Of a stretch of 64,000 nt of DNA, positions 34,390-42,888 are shown in pieces. The first letter of the stretch is position 1; each line of letters begins with the position of its first letter. The notes beneath the pieces were generated by a model. The model searched no databases, was not told the origin of the DNA, and saw nothing but the letters and a program-made list of their open reading frames with translations. Source of the stretch: Blastococcus carthaginiensis (GTDB taxonomy: Bacteria; Actinomycetota; Actinomycetes; Mycobacteriales; Geodermatophilaceae); the NCBI RefSeq assembly GCF_030731085.1, contig NZ_JASNFN010000023.1, positions 1 to 64,000 of the forward strand, given 5' to 3'. The position numbers were made by a program, and so were the translations under genes.

Positions 34390-34703
34390 TGACGATCCCG
34401 CTCGGCGGCATCCCCCCGGTCGGGGTCGGCGCGGTCACCGGCGTCGCCGGCAGCACCCGCGGCACGCCCGCGACCGAGGGAGCCGACGGCTTCGCCGCCG
34501 TCCTCGCCTCCACCTTCGACGCGCTCCGGGCCAAGCAGTCGGTGACCTCCGAGCTGGCCGTGCAGGCCGCCACCGGCGACCTGAAGGACGTGCACGACTA
34601 CATGATCGCCAGCGCTGAGTCCGGCGTGGCGACCGAGATGGTCGTGACGATCAAGAACCAGGCCGTCGCGGCCTTCAACGAGATCATGAGGATGCAGATC
34701 TGA
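34389..34703 (+). CDS. fliE: Flagellar hook-basal body protein FliE
   Basis: A 104-residue adaptor linking the MS ring to the rod. The conserved second half reads ASTFDALRAKQSVTSELAVQ, DLKDVHDYMIASAESGVATE and TIKNQAVAAFNEIMRMQI. The N terminus is Gly/Thr-rich. Coupled by one-base overlaps to flgC and fliF. Confidence 0.92.
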   Translation: MTIPLGGIPPVGVGAVTGVAGSTRGTPATEGADGFAAVLASTFDALRAKQSVTSELAVQAATGDLKDVHDYMIASAESGVATEMVVTIKNQAVAAFNEIMRMQI

Positions 34704-36295
34704 TGAAGTCGGCACTCGCCGGGACGCTGGAGCGTGCCCGCTCCTCGTTCGACACGATCAGCCTCGGGCAGAAGGTCGTCATCGGCCTCCTGCTCGCCGG
34801 GCTGACCCTCGGCGGGTTCTTCTTCTACAGCTGGATCACCACGCCGACCCAGGCCCCGCTGTTCTCCAACCTCGCCGCGAGCGACGCCTCGGCGATCGTC
34901 GAGGAGCTCAACGCCCAGGGCGTGACCTACGACCTGGCCGACGGCGGCAGCACGATCATGGTCGCCAAGGACAAGGTGTACGACCTGCGGCTGGCCATGA
35001 GCGGCCAGGGCCTGCCCGCCGGTCAGGACACCGGCTACGCGCTGCTGGACCAGCAGGGCATCACCACCAGCGAGTTCCAGCAGCAGGTGACCTACCAGCG
35101 GGCCCTGGAGGGCGAGCTGGCGAAGACGCTGGAGTCGCTGGCCGGCGTCAACTCCGCCGTGGTGCACGTCGCGCTGCCCGAGGACGAGGTCTTCGTGAGC
35201 GACAAGGCCGCGCCGACGGCCTCGGTCCTGCTCGACCTGGCCCCCGGCACCGCGCTGTCCGGCGAGCAGATCCAGGCGGTCACCAACCTGGTCTCCTCCA
35301 GCATCCAGGACATGGACCCCGACCAGGTCACCGTCGCCGACGCGACCGGCCAGGTCCTCTCCGCCGCCGGCACCGGCGTGACCGCGGCCGCCGGCGACGC
35401 CCGGTCGCAGGTGGAGCAGGAGTACGAGAACCGCCTGTCGGCCAGCGCCCAGAAGATCCTGGACTCGGTCGTGGGACCCGGCCGCTCCGTGGTCTCCGTG
35501 CGCGCCGACGTCGACCTCTCCGAGCGGAGCACCACCTCGAAGACCTACACCTTCGACGAGGGTGTCCCGCCGATCTCGGAGCAGAACACCATCGAGACCT
35601 ACGAAGGCGGCGGCGCCCCGGTCGGCGGCATCCTCGGTCCGGAGAACATGCCCGACGCCGCAGAGAACGCCGGCGGCGGCGAGTCCACGTACAACAAGGA
35701 GTCGACGACGTCGAACAACGCCGTCGGGGAGACCACCGAGGTCGTGCAGGGCGCGCCCGGGGAGCTGAACCGGCTCACCGTCTCGGTCGTCATGGACCAG
35801 GCCGTCGCCGGCAACCTCAACCAGCAGCAGATGACCGACCTCATGGTCACCGCCGTCGGCCTCGACGAGGCCCGCGGTGACGACATCACCGTCGCCTCGC
35901 TCCCCTTCGACGCCACCGCGGCCGAGAACGCCGCCGCGGCGATGGAGGCCGCGCGCGAGGCGGAGGCCAGCGCGCAGATGTGGTCGATGATCCGCACCGG
36001 CGGCATCGCGGCCGGCATCGCGCTGGTCGTCCTCATCGTCTGGCTGCGCTCACGCCGCGGCGCCGAAGAGGAGGAGGACTACGAGCCGCTGGAGCTGGAC
36101 GAGGAGATGCTCGCCGAGCTCGACCGGCTGCGGGTGGCCAGCACGCGCGAGGAGGTCCAGCTCGACAACGCGGCCCTGGAGCTCGAAGCCGTCGAGCGGG
36201 CGAAGGTCCGGGGGGAGATCTCGACGATGGTCAGCGAACGCCCCGACGAGGTCGCGGCCATGCTGCGCGGCTGGCTCAGCGAGAGCAAGTCGTGA
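34703..36295 (+). CDS. fliF: Flagellar MS-ring protein FliF
   Basis: FliF builds the MS ring in the cytoplasmic membrane. The 530 residues begin with a membrane segment near 25-47 (KVVIGLLLAGLTLGGFFFYS). Ring-building domains follow (NLAASDASAIVEELNAQGVT, YQRALEGELAKTLESLAGVN). A second segment lies at about 434-450 (IAAGIALVVLIVWL). The cytoplasmic tail ends with ISTMVSERPDEVAAMLRGWL, the FliG-binding helix. The stop overlaps the fliG GTG. Confidence 0.95.
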   Translation: MKSALAGTLERARSSFDTISLGQKVVIGLLLAGLTLGGFFFYSWITTPTQAPLFSNLAASDASAIVEELNAQGVTYDLADGGSTIMVAKDKVYDLRLAMSGQGLPAGQDTGYALLDQQGITTSEFQQQVTYQRALEGELAKTLESLAGVNSAVVHVALPEDEVFVSDKAAPTASVLLDLAPGTALSGEQIQAVTNLVSSSIQDMDPDQVTVADATGQVLSAAGTGVTAAAGDARSQVEQEYENRLSASAQKILDSVVGPGRSVVSVRADVDLSERSTTSKTYTFDEGVPPISEQNTIETYEGGGAPVGGILGPENMPDAAENAGGGESTYNKESTTSNNAVGETTEVVQGAPGELNRLTVSVVMDQAVAGNLNQQQMTDLMVTAVGLDEARGDDITVASLPFDATAAENAAAAMEAAREAEASAQMWSMIRTGGIAAGIALVVLIVWLRSRRGAEEEEDYEPLELDEEMLAELDRLRVASTREEVQLDNAALELEAVERAKVRGEISTMVSERPDEVAAMLRGWLSESKS

Positions 36296-37341
36296 CGCTC
36301 GCCAGCATCCAGCCGGGGGCCGTCGCCGTGCCTACGCGGCCGGAGATGCCCGGCTTGCGCAAGGCCGCCGTCTTCCTCGCCCAGATGAGCAAGGAGGAGG
36401 CCGGCGTCCTGCTCGCCCAGCTGCGCCCCCGCGAGGTCGAGGCGCTCACCCGCGAGCTGATGAAGCTCGGCTCGGTCGAGCTCGACGACGTCGACGGCGT
36501 CATGCGCGAGTTCCACGGGCTGATGACCGCGCAGCAGTTCGTCGGCCGCGGTGGCGTCGAGTTCGCCCGCGAGATCCTCGCCGCGGGCCTGGGCCAGGAC
36601 AAGGCCGAGGGCATCCTCTCCCGGCTGAACGTCGTCTACACCGAGGTGCCGTTCGCCTCGCTGCGGAACGCCGACGTGCGCCAGCTCGTCACCTTCCTCA
36701 AGGACGAGCACCCGCAGGTCATCGCGCTCGTGCTGGCGCACCTCACGGCCGCGCAGTCGGCCGAGGTGCTCTCCGGGTTCGCCCCCGAGCAGCAGGCCGA
36801 GGTGGCCCACCGCATCGCCACGATGGACCGCACCTCGCCGGAGATGGTGCGCCTGGTCGAGGAGGAGCTGGGCCGCCGGATGGGCTCGATCCTGGCGCAC
36901 CAGGACATGACCACCGTGGGCGGTGTCGAGACCCTCGTCGAGATCATCAACCGCTCCCCGCGGCCGACCGAGCGCTCGATCCTCGAGTGGCTGGACAACA
37001 CCGACCCGGAGCTGGCCGACCAGGTCCGCTCGCAGATGTTCGTCTTCGAGGACATCGTCACCATCGACGACCGCTCCCTGCAGCTAGTGCTGCGCGAGGT
37101 GGAGGCCAACGACCTGGCCACCGCGCTCAAGGGTGTGCGGCCCGACGTGCAGGACAAGATCAAGCGGAACCTCTCCGAGCGCGCGGCCGAGAACCTCAGC
37201 GAGGAGATCGAGCTGCTCGGCCCGGTGCGCACCCGCACGGTCGAGGAGGCCCAGGCCAAGGTCGTCGCGGTCATCCGCACCCTCGAGGAGCAGGGTGTGC
37301 TGACCATCAACCGCGGTGGGGACGATGACTTCGTTGCGTGA
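36292..37341 (+). CDS. fliG: Flagellar motor switch protein FliG
   Basis: The torque-generating rotor protein, 349 residues. Visible landmarks are LRKAAVFLAQMSKEEAGVLL, the EHPQ-type motif (FLKDEHPQVIALVLAHL) and the C-terminal torque helix region QMFVFEDIVTIDDRSLQLVL with LATALKGVRPDVQDKIKRNL. The GTG at 36292 lies within the fliF stop. Its end overlaps fliH by 17 bases. Confidence 0.96.
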   Translation: MTLASIQPGAVAVPTRPEMPGLRKAAVFLAQMSKEEAGVLLAQLRPREVEALTRELMKLGSVELDDVDGVMREFHGLMTAQQFVGRGGVEFAREILAAGLGQDKAEGILSRLNVVYTEVPFASLRNADVRQLVTFLKDEHPQVIALVLAHLTAAQSAEVLSGFAPEQQAEVAHRIATMDRTSPEMVRLVEEELGRRMGSILAHQDMTTVGGVETLVEIINRSPRPTERSILEWLDNTDPELADQVRSQMFVFEDIVTIDDRSLQLVLREVEANDLATALKGVRPDVQDKIKRNLSERAAENLSEEIELLGPVRTRTVEEAQAKVVAVIRTLEEQGVLTINRGGDDDFVA

Positions 37342-38200
37342 GGAGGGCCACCGGCCGCCACGGGAGGGCGCGGTCCTGCGCGGCGGCTCGGCCGCGCTGG
37401 CCCGCCCCTACCGGGAGGTGATGGCCGATCACGTCGTCGCCGGCTCTCCTGCCGCCGTCGTCCCGGCTGCCCGCGCGGCCGGCATCTCCCCGCCCGCCGC
37501 GCCGGTGGCGGTCGCCCCGGCGCCCCGCTCCCCCGCCGTGCCCCCCCGGCCCTCGCCGGTCGAGCGGCGGACGACCGTGCGCCGGGCCGAGGACCAGCCG
37601 GTCGCCGGGAGCAAGCCGTCCTTCCGCCTCGGCGACGTCTACGCCGAGGAGCTCGCCCGGCTGCGGGCCCAGGCATGCACCGAGGGCTTCGCCGCCGGTC
37701 ACGCCGAGGGCCTGCTGGCCGCGGAGTCGGTGGTCGCCGAGGCCGAGCGCGAGGCCCAGGAGCGCCTGGCGGAGGTGCAGGCCCGCTGGGAACGCCGGCT
37801 GGTCTCCGCGACCGCCGCCCTCGGCGCCGCCGTCCGGCAGCTGGAGGAGAGCGCCCGCCCGGTCGCCGACGACATCCGCGACTCGATCGTCGGCACCGCG
37901 CTGACCCTCGTCGAGGACCTCCTCGGCCGCGAGCTCGCCCTGGCCACGGACCCGGTCATGGACGCCGTGCGCCGGGCGCTCACCTTCTGCCCCGCCGACG
38001 CCCCCGCCGTCGTGCGGCTGCATCCCGACGACCTCGCCGAGGTGCCCGAGGAGGCGCTCGCCGACCTGCCCGACAGCGTCCGCGTGGTCGGCGACCCGTC
38101 GGTGGAGCGGGCCGGCGCCGTCGCCGAGTCCGGCCCCCGGCGGATCGACGCGCAGCTCGGCACGGCGCTGCAGCGCGTGCAGGCGGTGCTGGGGGCATGA
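37325..38200 (+). CDS. fliH: Flagellar assembly protein FliH
   Basis: FliH regulates the FliI ATPase and docks it to the export gate. The 291 residues have an Ala/Pro-rich N-terminal third. A GxxxG-like helical stretch follows (EGFAAGHAEGLLAAESVVAE), and the C-terminal domain contains LTLVEDLLGRELAL and VVRLHPDDLAEVPEEALADL. An in-frame GTG at 37316 is an alternative start. It overlaps fliG and is coupled to fliI by ATGA. Confidence 0.88.
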   Translation: MTSLREEGHRPPREGAVLRGGSAALARPYREVMADHVVAGSPAAVVPAARAAGISPPAAPVAVAPAPRSPAVPPRPSPVERRTTVRRAEDQPVAGSKPSFRLGDVYAEELARLRAQACTEGFAAGHAEGLLAAESVVAEAEREAQERLAEVQARWERRLVSATAALGAAVRQLEESARPVADDIRDSIVGTALTLVEDLLGRELALATDPVMDAVRRALTFCPADAPAVVRLHPDDLAEVPEEALADLPDSVRVVGDPSVERAGAVAESGPRRIDAQLGTALQRVQAVLGA

Positions 38201-39507
38201 CCGTCCCGCCGACCGTCCTCGAGCGCGCCCGCGCCGCCGCCCGCCCGCAGGTGACCGGCGTCGTCACCGGCGCCATGGGCCTGACGCTCAGCGTCGACGG
38301 CGTGACGGCGGCCGTGGGCGACCTGGTCGAGGTCGACCCCACCGGCCGTCCGCTGCTCGCCGAGGTGGTCGCGGTCGGCCGCGACCGGCTCACCTGCATG
38401 CCGCTGGGCGGCCTGTCCGGCGTGCACGCCGGCGCACCCGTGCGGGCCACCGGCCGGCCGCTGCAGGTGCCGGTCGGCGATGCGCTGCTCGGCCGCGTCC
38501 TCGACGGCCTCGGCCGCCCGGTCGACGGCGGCCCGGCGCTCGACGGCCGCGTGTCGTGGGTCGACCTGGCGACGACGACGCCGCACGCCCTCTCCCGCGC
38601 CCGCGTCGCCGAGCCGCTCACCTTCGGCGTCCGTGCGCTCGACACCCTCGTCCCCTGCGGCAAGGGCCAGCGCCTGGGCATCTTCGCCGGCTCCGGCGTC
38701 GGCAAGTCCAGCCTGCTGGCCCAGATCACCCGCGGCACCGACGCCGACGTCCGCGTCATCGGCCTGATCGGCGAGCGCGGCCGCGAGGTGCGCGAGTTCA
38801 TCGAGGAGAACCTCGGCCCCGAGGGCCTGGCCCGCACGGTCGTCGTGGTCGCCACCTCCGACGAGCCGCCGCTGGTCCGCCTGAAGGCGGCCTTCGTCGC
38901 GACCCGCATCGCGGAGGCCTTCCGCGACGAGGGCCGCGACGTCCTGCTGCTGATGGACTCGATCACCCGCACCGCGATGGCGCAGCGCGAGGTCGGCCTC
39001 TCCGCGGGCGAACCGCCGGCCACCCGCGGCTACCCGCCGAGCGTCTTCGCGATGATGCCGCAGCTGCTCGAGAAGGCCGGCACCGGCGCCGTGGGCTCGA
39101 TCACCGGCCTCTACACGGTGCTCGTCGAGGGCGACGACCACAACGAGCCGATCGCCGACACCGCCCGCTCGATCCTCGACGGGCACGTCGTGCTCACCCG
39201 CAAGCTGGCCACCACCGGGCACTTCCCCGCCATCGACGTGCTGGAGTCGATCTCCCGCGTCGCCGGCGCGGTGGTCCCCCCGGCGCAGATGACCGACGCA
39301 CGCGAGGTCCGCCGGCTCATGGGCGCGCTCCGCGACGTCCGGGAGCTGATCGAGATCGGCGCCTACCAGGCCGGCAGCGACCCGCTGGTGGACCGCGCCC
39401 GCCAGCTGGCCCCGCAGATCGACGCGTTCCTGCAGCAGCCGCTCGGTGAGTCGACATCGGCCCCCGAGGCGTGGGCCTGGCTGCAGCGCATCGTGAGGGC
39501 CGCGTGA
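38197..39507 (+). CDS. fliI: Flagellum-specific ATPase FliI
   Basis: The F1-beta-like ATPase that energises export through the flagellar gate. The 436 residues contain the P-loop GSGVGKSSL at about 165-173, the Walker B strand DVLLLMDSITRTAMAQREVG and the EPPATRGYPPSVFAMMPQLL segment typical of FliI. The ATG at 38197 overlaps the fliH stop; the frame remains open upstream only as an artefact of base composition. The stop overlaps fliJ (GTGA). Confidence 0.96.
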   Translation: MTVPPTVLERARAAARPQVTGVVTGAMGLTLSVDGVTAAVGDLVEVDPTGRPLLAEVVAVGRDRLTCMPLGGLSGVHAGAPVRATGRPLQVPVGDALLGRVLDGLGRPVDGGPALDGRVSWVDLATTTPHALSRARVAEPLTFGVRALDTLVPCGKGQRLGIFAGSGVGKSSLLAQITRGTDADVRVIGLIGERGREVREFIEENLGPEGLARTVVVVATSDEPPLVRLKAAFVATRIAEAFRDEGRDVLLLMDSITRTAMAQREVGLSAGEPPATRGYPPSVFAMMPQLLEKAGTGAVGSITGLYTVLVEGDDHNEPIADTARSILDGHVVLTRKLATTGHFPAIDVLESISRVAGAVVPPAQMTDAREVRRLMGALRDVRELIEIGAYQAGSDPLVDRARQLAPQIDAFLQQPLGESTSAPEAWAWLQRIVRAA

Positions 39508-39962
39508 AGCGCGCCGCCTTCCGGCTGCAGCCGGTCCTGGAGCTGCGCCGGAGCGAGGAGCGGGCCGCGGCGGCCGCGGCCGCCGCGGCCGCGAAGGCCG
39601 CCGGCGAGGCCGCCCGTCGGGCCACCGAGCAGGAGGCGGCGCTGGCCGGCGCGGTGCTCCCGCCGTCGCTGCCGGCCGGCTCCTTCGTGGCGGCCATGGT
39701 GCTGCTCCGGACGGCGGCCACCGACGCCGCCGACGCCCGCGCGCTGGCCACGGCGCAGGCCGAGCAGGCCGAGGCCGTGCGCGCGGAGTGGACCGCCGCC
39801 GCGCGCCGGACCAAGGGCCTCGAACGGCTGGCCGAGCGGCACCGGCTGGCCCAGCAGCACGCCGCCGACGCCGCCGAGGAGCGGGCCACCGACGACCTGG
39901 TCACCGGCCGCGCCTCCCGCGGCACGGGTACCGACGACACGGGGACGGCATGGACGGGCTGA
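39504..39962 (+). CDS. fliJ: Flagellar export protein FliJ
   Basis: A 152-residue coiled-coil stalk protein that couples FliI to FlhA. It begins KRAAFRLQPVLELRRSEER and is nearly all helix, with an Ala-rich heptad region (residues 20-40). The C terminus is less regular (TGRASRGTGTDDTG) and overlaps the start of the next gene by 13 bases. Identification rests on coiled-coil character plus position after fliI. Confidence 0.85.
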   Translation: MKRAAFRLQPVLELRRSEERAAAAAAAAAAKAAGEAARRATEQEAALAGAVLPPSLPAGSFVAAMVLLRTAATDAADARALATAQAEQAEAVRAEWTAAARRTKGLERLAERHRLAQQHAADAAEERATDDLVTGRASRGTGTDDTGTAWTG

Positions 39963-40903
39963 GCGCGGTGCAGTCCCGGATCGCCGAGATCCAGGCCCGG
40001 TTCCAGCCGTCCGTCGCAACAGCCTCGGCCTCCTCGGCGTGGGCCGCCGCCGCCGGTGCCGCCGGGCTCACCGGCAGCTCGGCGGTCGGCACCGTGGCCA
40101 CCGGGGCCGCCACCGCGTCCGAGGGCGCGGTGGTGACCGAGGCGCAGAAGTACCTCGGTGTCCCCTACCTGTGGGGCGGCACCGACCCCCGCAAGGGCCT
40201 GGACTGCTCCGGCTTCACCAAGCTCGTGTTCGGCAACCTGGGCATCGAGCTGCCGCGCACGTCGTCCCAGCAGGCGACCGCCGGCAAGGCGGTCCCCTCG
40301 CTCGCCTCCGCGCGCCCCGGCGACCTGGTCTTCTTCGACAACTCCTCGTCCCGCGCGGGCATCGACCACGTCGGCATCTACCTCGGCAACGGCCAGATGA
40401 TCGCCGCGCCGCAGGCCGGCGAGACGGTGAAGATCCAGGCGGTCGGCAACCCCACGGTGATCCGCCGGGTGCTGCCCGAGGCCGCCGTCCCCGCTGCCGC
40501 CCCGGCGGCCGCGGGAACGCTGGCCGGGGTGCCCTATGCGGACCTGTTCCAGCGCGCGGCCGGCCGGCACGGCGTCGACGCCTCCCTGCTGGCCGCGGTC
40601 GCCCAGCAGGAGTCCGGCTTCGACACCGCGGCCGTCTCCCCGGCGGGCGCCCAGGGCCTCATGCAGTTCATGCCGGCGACGGCGAAGGGGCTCGGCGTCA
40701 ATGCGTTCGACCCGTCCTCGGCCGTCGACGGCGCGGCCCGCTACCTCGGCTCCCTGACCCGGCAGTTCGGCTCGACCGAGCTGGCGCTGGCTGCCTACAA
40801 CGCCGGGCCGGGGACGGTGAGCCGCTACGGCGGCATCCCGCCCTACCCGGAGACCCAGAACTACGTCCGGTCCGTGATGAGCAAGGCGGAGGCCTACAGA
40901 TGA
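39950..40903 (+). CDS. NlpC/P60-lytic transglycosylase fusion, flagellar operon
   Basis: A 317-residue peptidoglycan hydrolase with two catalytic domains. Residues about 60-180 are NlpC/P60 with the cysteine in KGLDCSGFTKLV and histidine in GIDHVGIYLG. Residues about 195-315 are an SLT domain with catalytic Glu in VAQQESGFDTAAVSPAGAQG, then LMQFMPATAKGL and AYNAGPGTVSRYGG. No signal peptide is evident, so export through the flagellar system is plausible. It probably opens the wall for the rod, the task of FlgJ in proteobacteria. Overlaps fliJ and the following 26-residue ORF. Confidence 0.88.
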   Translation: MDGLSAVQSRIAEIQARFQPSVATASASSAWAAAAGAAGLTGSSAVGTVATGAATASEGAVVTEAQKYLGVPYLWGGTDPRKGLDCSGFTKLVFGNLGIELPRTSSQQATAGKAVPSLASARPGDLVFFDNSSSRAGIDHVGIYLGNGQMIAAPQAGETVKIQAVGNPTVIRRVLPEAAVPAAAPAAAGTLAGVPYADLFQRAAGRHGVDASLLAAVAQQESGFDTAAVSPAGAQGLMQFMPATAKGLGVNAFDPSSAVDGAARYLGSLTRQFGSTELALAAYNAGPGTVSRYGGIPPYPETQNYVRSVMSKAEAYR

Positions 40904-40980
40904 CCGAGCTCGCGAGGTCGGCGGGAGACACAGCCCCGTGGGTGACGGGACCGGCGCGCGCCGGCGAGGAGGCGTCGTGA
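40900..40980 (+). CDS. 26-residue mini-ORF between hydrolase and fliK
   Basis: A tiny ORF reading MTELARSAGDTAPWVTGPAR and ending EEAS. Its ATG overlaps the hydrolase stop (ATGA), and its stop overlaps the fliK GTG (GTGA), so it bridges the two genes without a gap. It may work by translational coupling rather than as a protein. No similarity is recognised. Confidence 0.4.
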   Translation: MTELARSAGDTAPWVTGPARAGEEAS

Positions 40981-42383
40981 CCGCTCCCGTGACCACCGCC
41001 GTCCCGGCTGCGCGTGCCGCATCCGCCGCACCTGCCGCGGGCGCGTCCGGCGAGAGCGCGGCTCCCTTCGCCTCGGCCCTGGACGGCGCGCTGAGCGGCG
41101 GGGTGCGCGACGCCGGCGGCGAGGCCGGCGGCCGGCAGACCTCCGGCGAGGCCCCGGGCGAGGAGCCCGCCGCCCCCGAGGAGCCGGTCGCCGCACCGGC
41201 CGTGGACACCACCGCGGCGGGCGTGGCCGCCACCCTGTGGGCACTGCTGCGTGGTGGCGCCGCCGCGCAGCCGGCCGGCGACGCGGCCGGCCCGACCGCC
41301 CCCGCGGTCGCCGTGGGCCCCGCAGGCACCGCGACCGCCACGGTCCCGGGGACGGCCGTGGCCGCCGCCGCGCAGGCCCTGACGGTGCCCGGCACCCCGG
41401 CCGGCGCCGCTCCCGTGGCCGGTGCCGCTCCCGTGGCCGGTGCCGTCGTCCCGGTCATGGTCGGTGCACCGGTGCCCGGTACCCCGGGCACCGGCCGGGC
41501 CGGTCCCGACCTGCCGGCCACCGCGTCGGCCCGGGCCGTGGAGGCCACCGCCGTCGTCGGCGACGGCGCGGCGCGCGGGCGGGCCGCCGAGCACGCCGGG
41601 GCACCGGGGCTCGCCGTCGTCGCCGGCACTCCAGCGGCGTTGCGACCGGCCGGGGAGCCCCCGACCCAGGCGCCGTCCGCCGGCGCTGCCGCCACTGCGA
41701 CCACCACGGCCGCCACCTCCGGGCCGCCGGTCGCCGGAGCTCCCGCACCGGCGGCCGGGCAGCAGCCCGGTGCGGGTGACCCCGGCGCCGGAGGGGAGCC
41801 GACCTCCGCCGTGGTCCCCGCTCCGGCCGCGGGTGCCGAGGGCCTCCCCGCGGTTCCCGGAGCCACCGCCCCCGCACCCGTCGCGGCCGCCGCACCGGCG
41901 ACCGCCCCCGCCACCGGCGACGGTGCCGCCCTGCCGGTCTCCGGCCAGGTCTCCCGCCAGGTGGCGGTGCTCAGCGGCGCCGGTACCGGCTCGCACACGA
42001 TGACGCTGGTCCTCACCCCCGAGAACCTCGGCCCGGTGCAGCTGCAGGTCACCGTCGCCGAGGGCGTGCTCGACCTGACGCTGCGCGGCGCCCACGAGCT
42101 CGGCCGCGCCGCCCTGCTGGACGCCCTGCCCGAGCTGCGGCGCGACCTCGAGGCCGCCGGTCTCAGCCCGTCGCGGGTCGAGGTGGACGCCGATGCCGGT
42201 GGTTCCTGGCTGTCCCGGCACGCCGCCGAGCAGCAGGCCCGGCAGGACACCGGGAGCCGCGGCGGCCCGCAGGAGCCGGCCGGTGGGTGGTCACGACCGG
42301 GTGGTCGCCCTGCCGATAGCGGAGAGGGGCGCGCTGCCCCGCAGAACCGATCCACGTCGTCCGGCGTGGACGTGCGCGTCTGA
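40977..42383 (+). CDS. fliK: Flagellar hook-length control protein FliK
   Basis: FliK measures hook length and switches export to late substrates. The 468 residues are mostly a disordered Ala/Pro/Gly/Thr ruler-like region. The C-terminal switch domain (about 330-420) carries the diagnostic LVLTPENLGPVQLQVTVAEG and VLDLTLRGAHELGRAALLDA. The GTG at 40977 is preceded by GAGGAGG; a GTG at 40938 is possible. Such composition explains the very long antisense frames in this stretch. Confidence 0.85.
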   Translation: MTAPVTTAVPAARAASAAPAAGASGESAAPFASALDGALSGGVRDAGGEAGGRQTSGEAPGEEPAAPEEPVAAPAVDTTAAGVAATLWALLRGGAAAQPAGDAAGPTAPAVAVGPAGTATATVPGTAVAAAAQALTVPGTPAGAAPVAGAAPVAGAVVPVMVGAPVPGTPGTGRAGPDLPATASARAVEATAVVGDGAARGRAAEHAGAPGLAVVAGTPAALRPAGEPPTQAPSAGAAATATTTAATSGPPVAGAPAPAAGQQPGAGDPGAGGEPTSAVVPAPAAGAEGLPAVPGATAPAPVAAAAPATAPATGDGAALPVSGQVSRQVAVLSGAGTGSHTMTLVLTPENLGPVQLQVTVAEGVLDLTLRGAHELGRAALLDALPELRRDLEAAGLSPSRVEVDADAGGSWLSRHAAEQQARQDTGSRGGPQEPAGGWSRPGGRPADSGEGRAAPQNRSTSSGVDVRV

Positions 42384-42398
42384 GAGCGAGGAGCCCAC

Positions 42399-42821
42399 AT
42401 GCCGGACGCAGTGAGCGGTGCCACCGGGACGACCGCGACGTACTCCGCGACGAGCTCCGTCGACCGCGGTGACCAGATGGGGAAGGACACCTTCCTCAAG
42501 CTGCTGGTCGCCCAGATGAAGTACCAGGACCCCGGCAACCCGGCCGACACCAACCAGCTGATGGCGCAGACCGCCACCTTCAGCCAGGTCGAGAAGCTCG
42601 AGGAGATCGCCAAGCAGAACGCCTCGATGCTGGCCCTGCAGCGCTCGAGCAGCGCGGGGGCGATGGTCGGCCAGACCGTCACCTACACCGACTCGACCGG
42701 CGCCTCGAAGGCCGGCGTCGTCACCTCCGTCCGCCTGGCCACCGACAAGGCCGAGGCCGAGGCCACGATCGGTGGCGTCTCCGTGCCCGTGGGCCGGATC
42801 ACCGACGTCGGCACCCGCTGA
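42399..42821 (+). CDS. flgD: Flagellar hook assembly protein FlgD
   Basis: The hook-capping scaffold. At 140 residues it is short compared with the 220-230 of enterobacteria and has mainly the conserved N-terminal part. Key sequences are MGKDTFLKLLVAQMKYQDPG and NQLMAQTATFSQVEKLEEIA, followed by a small beta domain (GAMVGQTVTYTDSTG). GAGGAG precedes the ATG. flgE follows after 67 bases. Confidence 0.93.
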   Translation: MPDAVSGATGTTATYSATSSVDRGDQMGKDTFLKLLVAQMKYQDPGNPADTNQLMAQTATFSQVEKLEEIAKQNASMLALQRSSSAGAMVGQTVTYTDSTGASKAGVVTSVRLATDKAEAEATIGGVSVPVGRITDVGTR

Positions 42822-42888
42822 CGCCCCCCAGACCACCGCGCCGACCCGCGCTCCCCCAGCCCGAGCCCCCACCCGGAGGAGACCCCCG

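Noticed and set aside
39317..42682. Very long minus-strand open frame opposite fliI-fliK (over 1100 codons)
   Set aside because: It is antisense to well-recognised flagellar genes and its translation is low-complexity Ala/Pro/Arg/Ser. High GC removes stop codons in shadow frames.
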